64,000 nt of DNA, from contig VZRS01010773.1 of assembly GCA_013398055.1 (NCBI GenBank), positions 186,001-250,000 on the forward strand, read 5' to 3'. Each line of letters opens with the position of its first letter. Within the stretch, counting starts at the first letter, position 1. Below are positions 50,871-61,900 of the stretch, one piece after another. The DNA is from Ifrita kowaldi (lineage: Eukaryota > Chordata > Aves > Passeriformes > Cinclosomatidae). The translations under genes and the position numbers were made by a program. The notes below the pieces were generated by a model. The model was not told the DNA's origin. It worked only from the letters and a program-made list of their open reading frames with translations, and did no database searches.

Positions 50871-53708
50871 CAATTTCTTTTTAGGATACCAGAAATTTCT
50901 ACACTATAGAAAGAAATTCCAGAAAATAATAAAATCTAAATTCAAGGTAACTTTGAACTTGCCTGAATGCTATCTTGAAATGCCAACTGTTTCTTTTTAT
51001 TACTGCTGAAGACTACTAAGAAAATTCCTGACACAATTTTGTGCCTTAGTGTCACATTTTTGAAAAAGGCTTTTGATGCTGTCTCAGTTGTGGTGAGTTT
51101 CAGACTTTTGAACATCAGGCCATGATGTTCAAAGATCCTGCACATCTTCAGTAAAAGCTCATAGAAAACCTTTGATTACAATATTTAATTGCAAAATTAC
51201 AGTTTCAATTTGTAAAAAAAAGTAGGGATTAACTTTTATTTCAAAGTTTTTTTAATACTATTACAGAAAATCCAGAAAAGTTACTAAAAATATCACTTGA
51301 AACGACTTGTAGTTTGTTTGTTTTATTTTCCTCTCCTTTATTCTCCATCACCTCTCTCTAACTGTTAATATATCCCTATCCATCTGGATCAATTTTAGAT
51401 TAAAAAAATGCGAAATGTTATTTATTTCATCTTAGAATTTCCTATTTAAGCATCAGGGGAAAAAAACCCAACCTTATCTTTCTGAGAAAAATAACCCTGA
51501 GAAGCAGCCAATTCAATCCCTTGCTTCCATTTGTAACAGTGTTTGAGATTTTTGAAGAAAAGTTTTTAATGTACCAGTTTGAAAGATGCCTGACAATCAA
51601 ACAGCTAAGATCATGAAGGGTTTGTGCCCCAAAATTGCATGGCCCTAACTGAAGATCACAATTATACACAGTAGTCATTTATTTATATGTAAACAAATAA
51701 CTCTTTTTAGGTTGTAAGATGACTTACCTCTAACAATTGTTTATATAACACACACCCATATTCTTCCAGTCTTTACTTCCTTAATTCAAGAAATCCACTT
51801 GAGTGTAATTTTTTACTTCAAAATTCTTTATCCTTTGTTACTTTTGCTTCATCTGCAGAAATGTGTTCCTTGCTTTGCTTTGCTCTCTAAGTTATGTCTT
51901 TCAGAGTCAGGCTGCAAGGGCTTCAACGACATTTCTTTTGCAGGGAGGTCATTTGCAATCTTATGTCATAAGCTTTTTAAGGAAGTTTCATATTCTAATA
52001 TGACTTTTCTTTATGTAGCTGTTACCAGAACCTATGTCTTCACCTTCCTCAAAACCAATTACCCAATGCTTAAGAGGAGAGGACTAAATAGCTTCGAGTG
52101 TGTAATTGCTGAAAAGTACACTTTGTAATCCGTAAGTGTGTGTTTGTTTATGTGTGTGCTTTTGTGTGAGTATCATTTATTTAAAGTATTTGCTTTTCTT
52201 CCCGAATGTTAAAGTCATGTTTTAGAGAGCCAAAGATTAATCACAATGTAAGACTTTAAATCGAGTACTTCATGACGTCTAGTTTTCAGAGGGTCTTTCA
52301 CTTGTAGGAATATGATTAAGAAAATATAAGTAGCTAAAACAGAAGACAACTATTTCAGTTTACCTTTTTAAATAACAAAATACAATAAAGGCAATGATTA
52401 CTTCACAACTAATTAAAATTTAAATCAATATAATCAAATAATTAAACCAGTCTCATTTCATTATTACAACAGGATAATAGTAATATTAACCAGACATCTA
52501 GAAAATGTGTTTTATGAAATTTCAATCACTTTTGTTGTAAAACCCATTTAAAAACTTTTGCTGTTGATTTTCTCTAACTCAATCAAATACAGTTACACTT
52601 CTTACCAAAAAAAGCAAGTTGTGTAAGGCTCATTTTACTGGTGGTATACGAATGAGTATTGTCCTCTACTCAGCTGCCAATTTATTAAACTATATATAAC
52701 TATAAACAGTTTCAATAATTTCACACATCACCTGATCCACTATTAAGCACTTGGTCTCAATTTATAAATCATAATTTATATGAGTAGAGAACAAACTTTT
52801 GTGAAGGCATGTGAGTTGTGGTTTTTTTGACCAACTATAAAACCTTTTTTTTTTTTTTTGCCAGGTAACTCAGGGAAGCAAACTATCAGATTATAATTTC
52901 TTACAAAGTTCTTAGTATCATAGCTAGGAATGGGCAAAAATGTTTGAATTATCCTCTGGAATTAGTAATGTATATCAGTAGCAGAATTAGCAGTTTTCTT
53001 TTGGGAATTAAAGCAGCTTCATAAAACACCTAAATGCATGAATTCAGCAAAAGAGTGATTATTTCCTGGCCATTAGCCACATACATTCTGTTATGTGTCA
53101 TGAATAAAATATAACTGTCAAATAAGTATCCATCATGCTCCCTAATATTCACTCACTAAGACTTGCAGCAAGTAATAAGACTGCTCAGTATCTAAAGGAT
53201 TAAAAGTCCAGTTTAAATTGGATGGAGAAGTTTACATTTCATAGACGGATTTTAATGAAAATGCCTCAGCTTGCTTTAGGTTTCAGGTTCAAATCAACCA
53301 AATGTGTCCTGGCCAAATTTTGTTGCGACCAATAAAAAGGCAAAACCACTGTGATACAGAAAGCTTAGATGTTTTTAGCCAATAGAAGATACTGAGATAG
53401 TGCTTTTCTTTAACAACTCTATTCATAATGAAGACATCTGTATATAGGTTTTTATGTATATGCTAATAAACATATCCATAGTGGTACTTATTATACTCAG
53501 GAAAAGTGTTTTAAGTTGGCTTTGAAGAATGTGCATCTAAGAGACAGCACAAATTTGGAATACATGTGAACTCTATAGCATTGCTCTCTGCCCAATTCCT
53601 CATCCAGATTTTCCGCACAAATTACCCACATATTAACTTGATTGGTCTCATGGATATAATTTCTAAGTCTTCTATTGCTCTGTAGAGTATTTTAATAAAG
53701 AGATAATG

Positions 53709-53733
53709 TAATAATAATAATAATAAGAATAAT
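53709..53733. repeat. (AAT)n microsatellite
   Basis: About eight trinucleotide units with one G interruption. Confidence 0.9.
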
Positions 53734-53954
53734 ACGTAACCTCAGTGCTTAAGGCATCTTTGATTTGTGCTTCTCTTAACATTGATATCTTTGTTAAATT
53801 CCATTAGATGCTTCTGCCCTCCATTACAACCTAAAGAAAAATAATTTTCAATCATAAAACAATACACAGTTAGATTTGTGCTCCTCTACAAAATGCTGAG
53901 GAAACATAGTCTACTGCATCTTCTTCTCAGAGTCCTTAATATTCATTGTCCTTA

Positions 53955-54022
53955 AATGTACAGTTGGATTTGATGATCTTGAAGGTCTTTTTCAACCTGA
54001 GTGATTCTGTAATTCTATCATT
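53955..54022 (+). mobile_element. CR1 3' tail fragment
   Basis: GTTGGATTTGATGATCTTGA, then AGGTCTTTTTCAACCTGAGT and GATTCTGTAATTCTATC. These are the last 60-70 bases of a CR1 element in sense orientation, including a decayed octamer tail. Extreme 5' truncation is common for CR1. Confidence 0.85.
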
Positions 54023-57000
54023 CCATTTAGCTGTTACTTTTGTAATTGAGAGATAATCATGCTCAGCTGGAGCTATTGCAATCAGCCAGAAAGATGAAAA
54101 TATAAAATGTTCTTCATGTTTTGACTGACACTTTTTCAAGCGTATTAATTAATTTATCTGATCTAATAATAGTTTAGATATTTAAGGCTTCTTAGACAAG
54201 CAGGAGGGCTACGACTAATTTTAGTGAGAAGTTAGTTTTGATTCAATGAGTCAAATTAATCTCTGAGAGTAACTCAATTGAAATTAATGAAGTTGTCAGT
54301 GAGAAGGTATCTCTCCGGTATATATTTGGTCATCCATATTTGGCAGTTGATTTACAAAATAGATTCTGTTTTACAGAAATCCTTTACCAAAAGAAACTGT
54401 CCTGTGATCAACACTGCTGGCTTATACCATATTAAAATGTCATTTTTTTTGTTAAGTCTTCGTGGTGCAAAGCGAGGCTGCGGAAAGATATCCTGCCTGT
54501 CTCAGGAGAAGCAAGCAAGCATATGAGTGTGAAAGCAGCGTGTTAGACAAAGAGAATATTGTAAAAACACGGAAATACTGCTACTTAAAATCAGCATATC
54601 TGGCATGGAACAGCGCTGAGCAGGGTGAACATACCATTGATACATTAACATAATGAATTTCAGTTTCTATCCTTAATGTACCCATGCTCAGATGTACTCT
54701 GGCTTGAATAGTTGAATCCAATTAATTTTAAGAGACGAAACTACGCACTGACATAAGAACATGTAATTCCACTCAGTGTTTCAGTAGATCTGGATTTCTG
54801 CACTGATTATGAAAGGAAAGCCTCTCTTCCTTCTTGGTTTCCTCTAAACTCTCTTGCAGATATAGACAGAAGGTATTTTTAATTGTGCAATCTAATCTTA
54901 GAATGTACTGGTAAAACCAGTTTAGTCATTTCTACACAAGGATGCAGGACGTCTGAATCTGCCTACCCTATTACAATATACAGAGTTCAATGGAGCTTTT
55001 ACAGATCAGTTCACAGAAGAAATATTGTGCAGAGGTACTAAAATATCTCTAAACTTTCCATAGCATTCTTTTGAAGAAGTGAATTTTAAAAGATAAATTC
55101 AATCATGAAAACTGGTATAATTCTACACAAACAACAAATATACATGCAATAGTTCGCTTGATATTTTTTTCTTTGTGATAAGGTCCTCATGGATTTACAA
55201 TAGTACTGGGGCTCTATAATACTGATGCTGTCCTTAAAAGCAATTTCAGTTCATACACTTAATAGTTCAATAGCTCCTTTGGTTGCAGGGTATGTAACAT
55301 GGATAGAACTGGAGACATTAACACACACACGCCAACTACTAACTCTGTGCAAATATTTCTTCAGAGGTTTTATTTATGGCCTCATTTTATGTCTGCAAAC
55401 CCTAACAGATATGTGTTAGTCCAAAGTGTCCCAATCACTCAGTCACAAGTGCATATGCCCTAATGTATTTTATCTTTGTGAAGTGATGCTGTCTGACTGC
55501 ACTTTTAGATGTATGATATGCTATACTGCATTGCAAATGCCCCTTTTAATTTGAACTTGAGTATATTCTAATTTTTACTGAATAAAATCAAGATAGAACC
55601 ACCAGTTTTTCAGAATATGATCAATTAAGAGTTAATCAAGTTAACATGGGTTTCCTAAATCTCGCCACATATGTAATTAAGCAATATCATACTTCTCTTG
55701 CAAATATATACTCTGCTGCTAGGAAGAAAGAAAGGCAGAATCCAGATCTCAGTAGCAAAGCCAAGTTTGGAAAAACTGTTGGGCAACTTTCATCAAAAAC
55801 TAATTTTCTTAAAAGCTGCTAGGCAGTATTTTTATTTCAGGGCAATCCTCAAAAAACATTTCAAGACTTTTTTAGAGCAAAAATAGGCTAATTGGCTTCA
55901 ATTCCACACTAATAAAAAAGAGGATAACAATACCTTCTAGAGGTAATGAGAATTTTTATAAGCATATATGTTAGTATGAGCGCAGTACTTAATTACTAAA
56001 AAGCATCACAAGAACATACAAACAATTACACTGTTTAAGCCTTCCACTCCTTTATGGCTCACACACAGAGGCACACCTGATTCCATATAAACAAGGAACA
56101 GTTTTAGTTTATTTCACTCCTTCATCTGAATTCTCATAATAAGTGAGTGTTGAGCAAAAATAGCAGCAAAAACATTCAAATTGTATGGAAGTAGTTTATC
56201 ATTCACACAAAGTAGTCATGTGACTTTGTTTCGATTAGTTGATTTGTTTTATGATCTGTTTCTACTGCCAGTCAGATAAATTTAATAAAATAAAGAGAGA
56301 AAGTAAAGCAAATATCCATGGATTATATCTTCGCATCATGTTAAGAAGCTGTCCCAGTTATATTCATCAAAACACAGATCTTGACAGTTCCAGAAAAGTT
56401 GCCCTGTAAGAACTGTTCCTTATAAGTGCAGACCTATCACATTTTTTATACCATATGGCAAGTCAGTATTAAATCCTAGGGAAAAACAACTTTTAAAGAG
56501 TTTCTATCCCTATGTTCACCCCATTTAAGCTTACATTTCAGTAACTTTTTTGGTAGGTTCCTTGTCTGCCCTTCCGTCTAGTAGTTTAAATTCTTTTAAT
56601 AAGTTATTTGAAAATTACTGCCTGGTCAGTAGAAACTTCAAAATGTCAAGCCTCCCACACCATCAACATCTAGATCTACTTTAAAATATTCCCCCGCATA
56701 GGAATAACTCATTTTTAAAAATGCTAGGATCTTTGGAGCTATAAAATTTTTTTCAAGGCAAAAAAATCAGAATCCGCTAAAAAGTTGCATCTGTTGTACT
56801 GTTTCATGTATGACATACTCACTGCAGAAAACACCTTGTTCCTGTATGGTCACAGAATGAATCAAGCTTGTTTTATTTTACACACTACTGAAGTTTCAAT
56901 TATTTGCTATCTTGCTGACTTTCCCTAACACTTATAGTAACCATCATCCTCACACTAATGTTCTGTAATAATATATTTATTCATAGGGTCAAATGCACAA

Positions 57001-58630
57001 TAAGTGATTTTAAAAGGAATGGAAGGAATTATTTTTTACATTAACACATAAATTTTAGCATATTTAATATCTCAGTTCATTTTAAGTCCCTTTGTGAATA
57101 ACACTCCAAAATAGTTGCTATTATTGTTATTATTATTATTAACTTGATAATATTTAGATAATTGATTGATGAGATTTTTCTGAGTGCATGAAAAAGAGAG
57201 ATCTTTCAAAAAAAGTAATTAGACATAGGTTTTTTTCAAAAGCTTTTATAATTTAGGTAGAAAACTTTCAACTACTAGTAAAATAATGTGAGAACAACAT
57301 TGAAAAAAACTGCTTTTAATATTTTCAGTTTTTTTCATTAAAATGCTTATTGCTTTTCATAATAACTTATTTGCACATTTTTTTTCTCCTGTTGCAGTCT
57401 TTGGGCTATCTAGGAGCTGCTGGATTGTGTTTTTCTCCAGAGTAAGTGACACAGCTAATGTGTAGACCTCTTATGGACTATCTTTTCTGTATGTTCCTGC
57501 ACTGTTTCTCTATTTGAACCTCCGGAAGAATTTGTTGAAAGACAAAAATAATCCTTTGGTACAGATATTGCAGCCAAGCTGTTAACTTCCATATGTGAGT
57601 AGTACCAGACTTATGCTCCTCCACCTTCCTCACTATTCTTATCCCACAATTACACCGTTGCTGGCTCCAGAGATAAAAGTACCCCCAGACTGAATGTCCT
57701 ATGGACTTTATCACCATAAGTGACATGGGCGACAATTCCTTTGTGCTGTGGTGATTAAGTTTACCTGGACCTTCTTTTGGCATTTGCCTAAACATTAACA
57801 ATTCTCCAAAAGATGATGGAATCACGACTGGTTTTATTTGTCCTGCCTTACTAAGGAAAAAAAGTATTAAAGTTTAAATACCTACCAGTGACATGAATGC
57901 ACAACACAATTGCAAATTTGCTAAAAGCAATAATGATCTTGCTTGCCTTTCTCCTGAGTAGTCCCAGGAAATAATGAATTAGTGAATGAGCTCAGGTGTC
58001 TGGGAGCAGATCCTTGCTAAGGAATTAATTGACTATTTCTTAGCTATCTGCCTAAGACATATTTTAGGAAGAGTTTTCATTTATTATATGTCCTTTTTAA
58101 GTCCTTCTCTGAATTAAGATAAAGTTGAACAAAACTCAATCAAAATCTCCTAAATATTTTTAAATTAAGTACAAGAGTCTCTATACATGATTATCACTAA
58201 AAGATATTCAATTTCTGTACGTATTTGTATCTGTTTGTTTTAAAATACAAAAATATATCATATTAAAAAATGAAAATACCCTATATTTTCAATTAAATAG
58301 AAAATGCTCTTTAGTCAGGTAAAAATACAAAAATATTTTTTAGGAAAATAAAAAGGCCCCATAATCAATACTTCATTTTCATAGTTTCATATTCTTCATA
58401 CTTTATCTCATTTGACTGTTCATAATAAACACCCTCTTTGCTGCTGGCTATACTGTGATCTATGTATGTCTAATACCTTGATTTGTTTTTTATTTCTCTC
58501 AAATCAAGTAAAAGAGAAAACTCACAAACCGGTAACTCCATGTGTCCAACACTACATAAAGCTCTAGTCTTTATCCTGTTTCCCTTTTATTCTGGTTTTT
58601 GGTGGTTTTGTTTGTGTTGGAGGTTTTTGG
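54023..58630. other. About 4.6 kb non-coding AT-rich stretch
   Basis: No recognised gene. The minus-strand frame 57478-57825 (115 codons, open back to about 57850) is discussed as a finding; I recognise no domain in it. A (TTA)n-like repeat lies at 57119-57142. Confidence 0.55.
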
Positions 58631-58704
58631 TGTTCCCCACCTGTTGGTGGGGAAGTGAGCAAACAGCTGTGTGGTGCTTGGTTGCTGACTCGGGATGAAC
58701 CATG
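58631..58704 (+). mobile_element. 3' end of an avian LTR, plus orientation, truncated
   Basis: GTTCCCCACCTGTTGGTGGG, then GAAGTGAGCAAACAGCTGTG and TGGTGCTTGGTTGCTGACTC, then GGGATGAACCATGA. This is the same terminal LTR segment as at 18425-18521, more decayed at its last ten bases. Upstream LTR sequence is missing. Confidence 0.7.
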
Positions 58705-58711
58705 AAACCCC

Positions 58712-58866
58712 CCCAGCGATGTCATCAATATATTGCAGGTGTTCAGGACCTTCATCCTATTCCCGTGCAGTCTGTATCAGTCCATAGCAAATGGTGGGGC
58801 TCTGTTACCATCCCTAAGGCAACTGATTCCAGGGGTACCAGACTCCCCACAAAGTGGTCTGCACTC
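58712..58866 (-). pseudogene. Endogenous retrovirus (ERVL-like) pol fragment with YIDD motif
   Basis: On the minus strand, positions 58732-58721 encode Tyr-Ile-Asp-Asp, the reverse-transcriptase catalytic signature, preceded by HLQ and followed by IAG. The surrounding 155 bases match, from memory, the antisense form of a pol segment frequent in bird genomes (for example CCATAGCAAATGGTGGGGCT). Only about 50 codons of the polymerase palm remain. Protease, RNase H, integrase, gag and env are absent, and the piece is joined directly to LTR scraps on both sides. It is an old, inactive relic. ERVL-like assignment is inference. Confidence 0.7.
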
Positions 58867-58867
58867 T

Positions 58868-58962
58868 ATGTTATTAACACTGCTTTTGTCTCAGTCCCAA
58901 AACATAGCCCCATAAAAGTCACTGTGAGGAAATTTACCTCTTTCCTAGCCAAAACCAGCACA
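58868..58962 (-). mobile_element. 5' start of an avian LTR, minus orientation
   Basis: Read on the minus strand from 58962: TGTGCTGGTTTTGGCTAGGA, AAGAGGTAAATTTCC, then TATGGGGCTATGTTTTGG and GCAGTGTTAATAACATAGAG. This is the opening of a common bird LTR that usually begins TGTCCTGGTTTCAGC. It starts with TG as an LTR should. The rest of the LTR (promoter, R, U5) is missing and pol sequence follows at once, so there was a large deletion or recombination. Confidence 0.7.
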
Positions 58963-61900
58963 GTACGTAAACGCTTTTCTTTTAAATGACAGATTTTATT
59001 ACATAAATTTTTCTTGCCTGGATACTAGTAATTTACCATGTTATCTTTTTTCCTTATTATCCTAAAGTCCTTTCCTCAATAATATATCATTGTTACATAC
59101 ATTTATCAAGAAAATCTCATTCAGTGCCATTGCAGAATATCGACCACAATACATCACAGATAAGTTGAGAAATAACAGACTTACATTACTTAAATTAATA
59201 AAATATCTGGAACACTTAATATTTCTATTATACTATATTTCTACTATAGTACCACTACTTTATTTCATCGATACCTAGTGAGAAACAGTCAGTATAATGT
59301 ATGCTTCAGTAGAAAAGGCTATCTTGAAAAATGCTAAGCATTGATATTTGACTATTGATATTTGACTGTTGCATTGCAGAATTTGCAATTAATATATAAC
59401 AACTCTTAGTCTTTTACTAGTAAGCATGACTATATATTCTCTGCTGCAGTTTGAGTTCTGTGTTTTTCTTGTGCAAAAATACTTTATTTTAAAATATTTT
59501 GTGCCATTTGTTCTTCAGCCACAGAGAAGTATTCTTAAAACAGAGTGGTTAAGACCGTTGATTGCTTCACTGCATTACAACTAGCTTGTTGGCATTAATC
59601 AGAAAGTACTATATGATTCATTAGCTGTGAAAGGCTTTAAATAATTGATTTGCAGCATGGGGGATTAACATGGAATCTCATTAACCAAGAAAGTTTGCTA
59701 TAGTTTTCATTTAAGTAGAACTTACGCTTTGGAAATTGCTTGATAGCGGAAAAAAGCTATAGCTGCCTCAACAGAAACTCAGTATTGACAATATTACAAA
59801 ACTTCCATCATATTTGTATCTTTTTTTTAATAGTTGAACATATGTCTGATATTATAACAAGACTGTGGTGCACATTGGACATATATTGTTTGATTGAAAT
59901 ATTTGGTTGATTGTTTTAATTATATTTTCATTTATTTGTTTTGCTAAGGATTATGTGGGTTAGATGAAACTTGCTGTAGATTGACTATAAATATCAGAAT
60001 TTTTTAATACCAGTGGGGAGTTCAAGTCTCATGGATTAAACTTCTCTGAGGTCCTGGGTATTTTACTAACAAATGAGAGCAGGAAGTGGGTTACCTAGTG
60101 AAGGCATTTTCAAAGACATGTTCCTCCGTTATACAGCTACGTCTTTCTCCTTCACAGCTGCTTTTTCAATGTTGCAGATCAGTTTCCTGAGGAGAAGAAG
60201 CCTATTGCTTATATGCTGTGTCTGTTCTACGGAATTTTTCTTCTATTCAGTTATAACATCAGTGACCCGGAAAAGAGTTAGTTGAATGGAATTTTCTATA
60301 TCTTTAGCTGACTCATATCAGAGATATTCTAGAAAATAATTATCCTGATTCTTGCACAGTACTTTTTGTCACTAAATAAATTTATTTAGCAAAGTTGCTA
60401 CTACGGTGTTGAAGCATCCCTCTAGGGTGAAATAGAACAAAAACATATTTTTTTGCCTGAATGACTAATATTTTTCCAATAATTTATTTATCAAAAATGC
60501 TTTCAATTTTATCAACATCCTCTATCAAAAGATTAAATAGGGTACAAAATGTCAGATTGGCTTTTTCCGGCCTTCCTTTTTATTTCTGATACCTGCCATT
60601 TTTAGATCCCTATAAAAAACATAATTGTAAAAACATCTGTTCATAGAAAAACTGTCTTCCTCCAAGTACTTAATGACTGGTGCATGCACCGTTTATATCC
60701 CTCTGAGACTTTTCACACATCAAGCACATGAGAGATATCTCTATACATCTAAGTTTTTTGGTTACTAGTTATTACTACATTATTAAATTGAGATTCTTCT
60801 GCTCTCCATGTCCACGGCAAACTTTGCCCTCAATATTCTTTCCCTAATGAAACAACCTGTAATATTTGTGATTTTTTTTTTTTTTTAATGGAGTGGCTCG
60901 AACTGTATCGACTTCTTTGCACAGATATTTTTCAAACTCCATACGAGCTTATATGTGCAATTCTACTGCACCACCTTTACATTTTTCTATGCTCTTTACT
61001 CATTCTTTAAACCATAATTCCGGAATAGTTTATTGGGTTTTTTATCCCACCTGAATCAAGTGGTGGTCATCAATGATCTACCTCTTTTATCTACTTTTTT
61101 TCCCCTTAAATGATGGGTATTTACTGGGAGAGGGAGAAAGCAGGGGGAAGAGTTTTGTATATGCTCAGGTGTATACTGATTTAATGGTGTATTTTACCTC
61201 TTCATTTAAGTTTCTTTCCTCTGTCTGGTTTTATGGCTTGAACCATTCCCACTACATTCCTAGTGCCAGCAGGCTAGTAGAACTTTGGTTTGAGATCCTG
61301 ACAATCTACTAGCTGTTCGCTAAAGCAAAACACTATGTCTTCATTGTAAATTTTAAAATCTTTTCCTCATACCATTTTCTAAATCACTCAATGAAATTCT
61401 TAAGTTTATACCTGCCTAAATCAGCATAAGAAACCAGAAACATTTTAGAAAAATACCATGAAAATTACTTCATTTCTAATTTCTGTATTTTCTATGTTAA
61501 TCTAACTGTATAATCTTAAATTTGGCACTAATGTATATTATGAAATTCTTAGTGTAATTCTGTATTGTCTGTTGTAATAAGCAGGATATTAAACAGTTTG
61601 GATAGAAGTGTTAGCTATGAATTTTTTATTATTCATACTATCAGTTCACATACAGTTCTAGCATAACATTTATGGTGTTTTTTATAATTTTATGGGAGGA
61701 TCACAGGTCCTCAATGGGCAGTTTTGATCCACTGCCCTCTTAATGTGTAGCGTGACTATTTTACAAGAGCGATGATTTACAACAATGATCAGCAGGCAGG
61801 AAAAAAATAAAATAAAAAACAGTACAAAAAGATCCTAAACAGGAATGGTTATGAACATAAAATGATCTCACTTCACTGAGCAATCTCCAGTAGAGGTGAG

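Larger units (their letters stand above)
44769..53954. other. About 9.2 kb of AT-rich non-coding DNA
   Basis: No gene or large mobile element is recognised. It holds a C-rich/A-rich tract at 48089-48146, a T/G-rich tract at 50732-50870, a T15 run at about 52845-52859 and an (AAT)n repeat at 53709-53733. The 109-codon frame at 51799-52128 (+) has no recognisable domain. Confidence 0.6.

Noticed and set aside
50643..51009. K/N/P-rich and F/C/G-rich frames
   Set aside because: Direct translation of the T/G low-complexity tract at 50732-50870.
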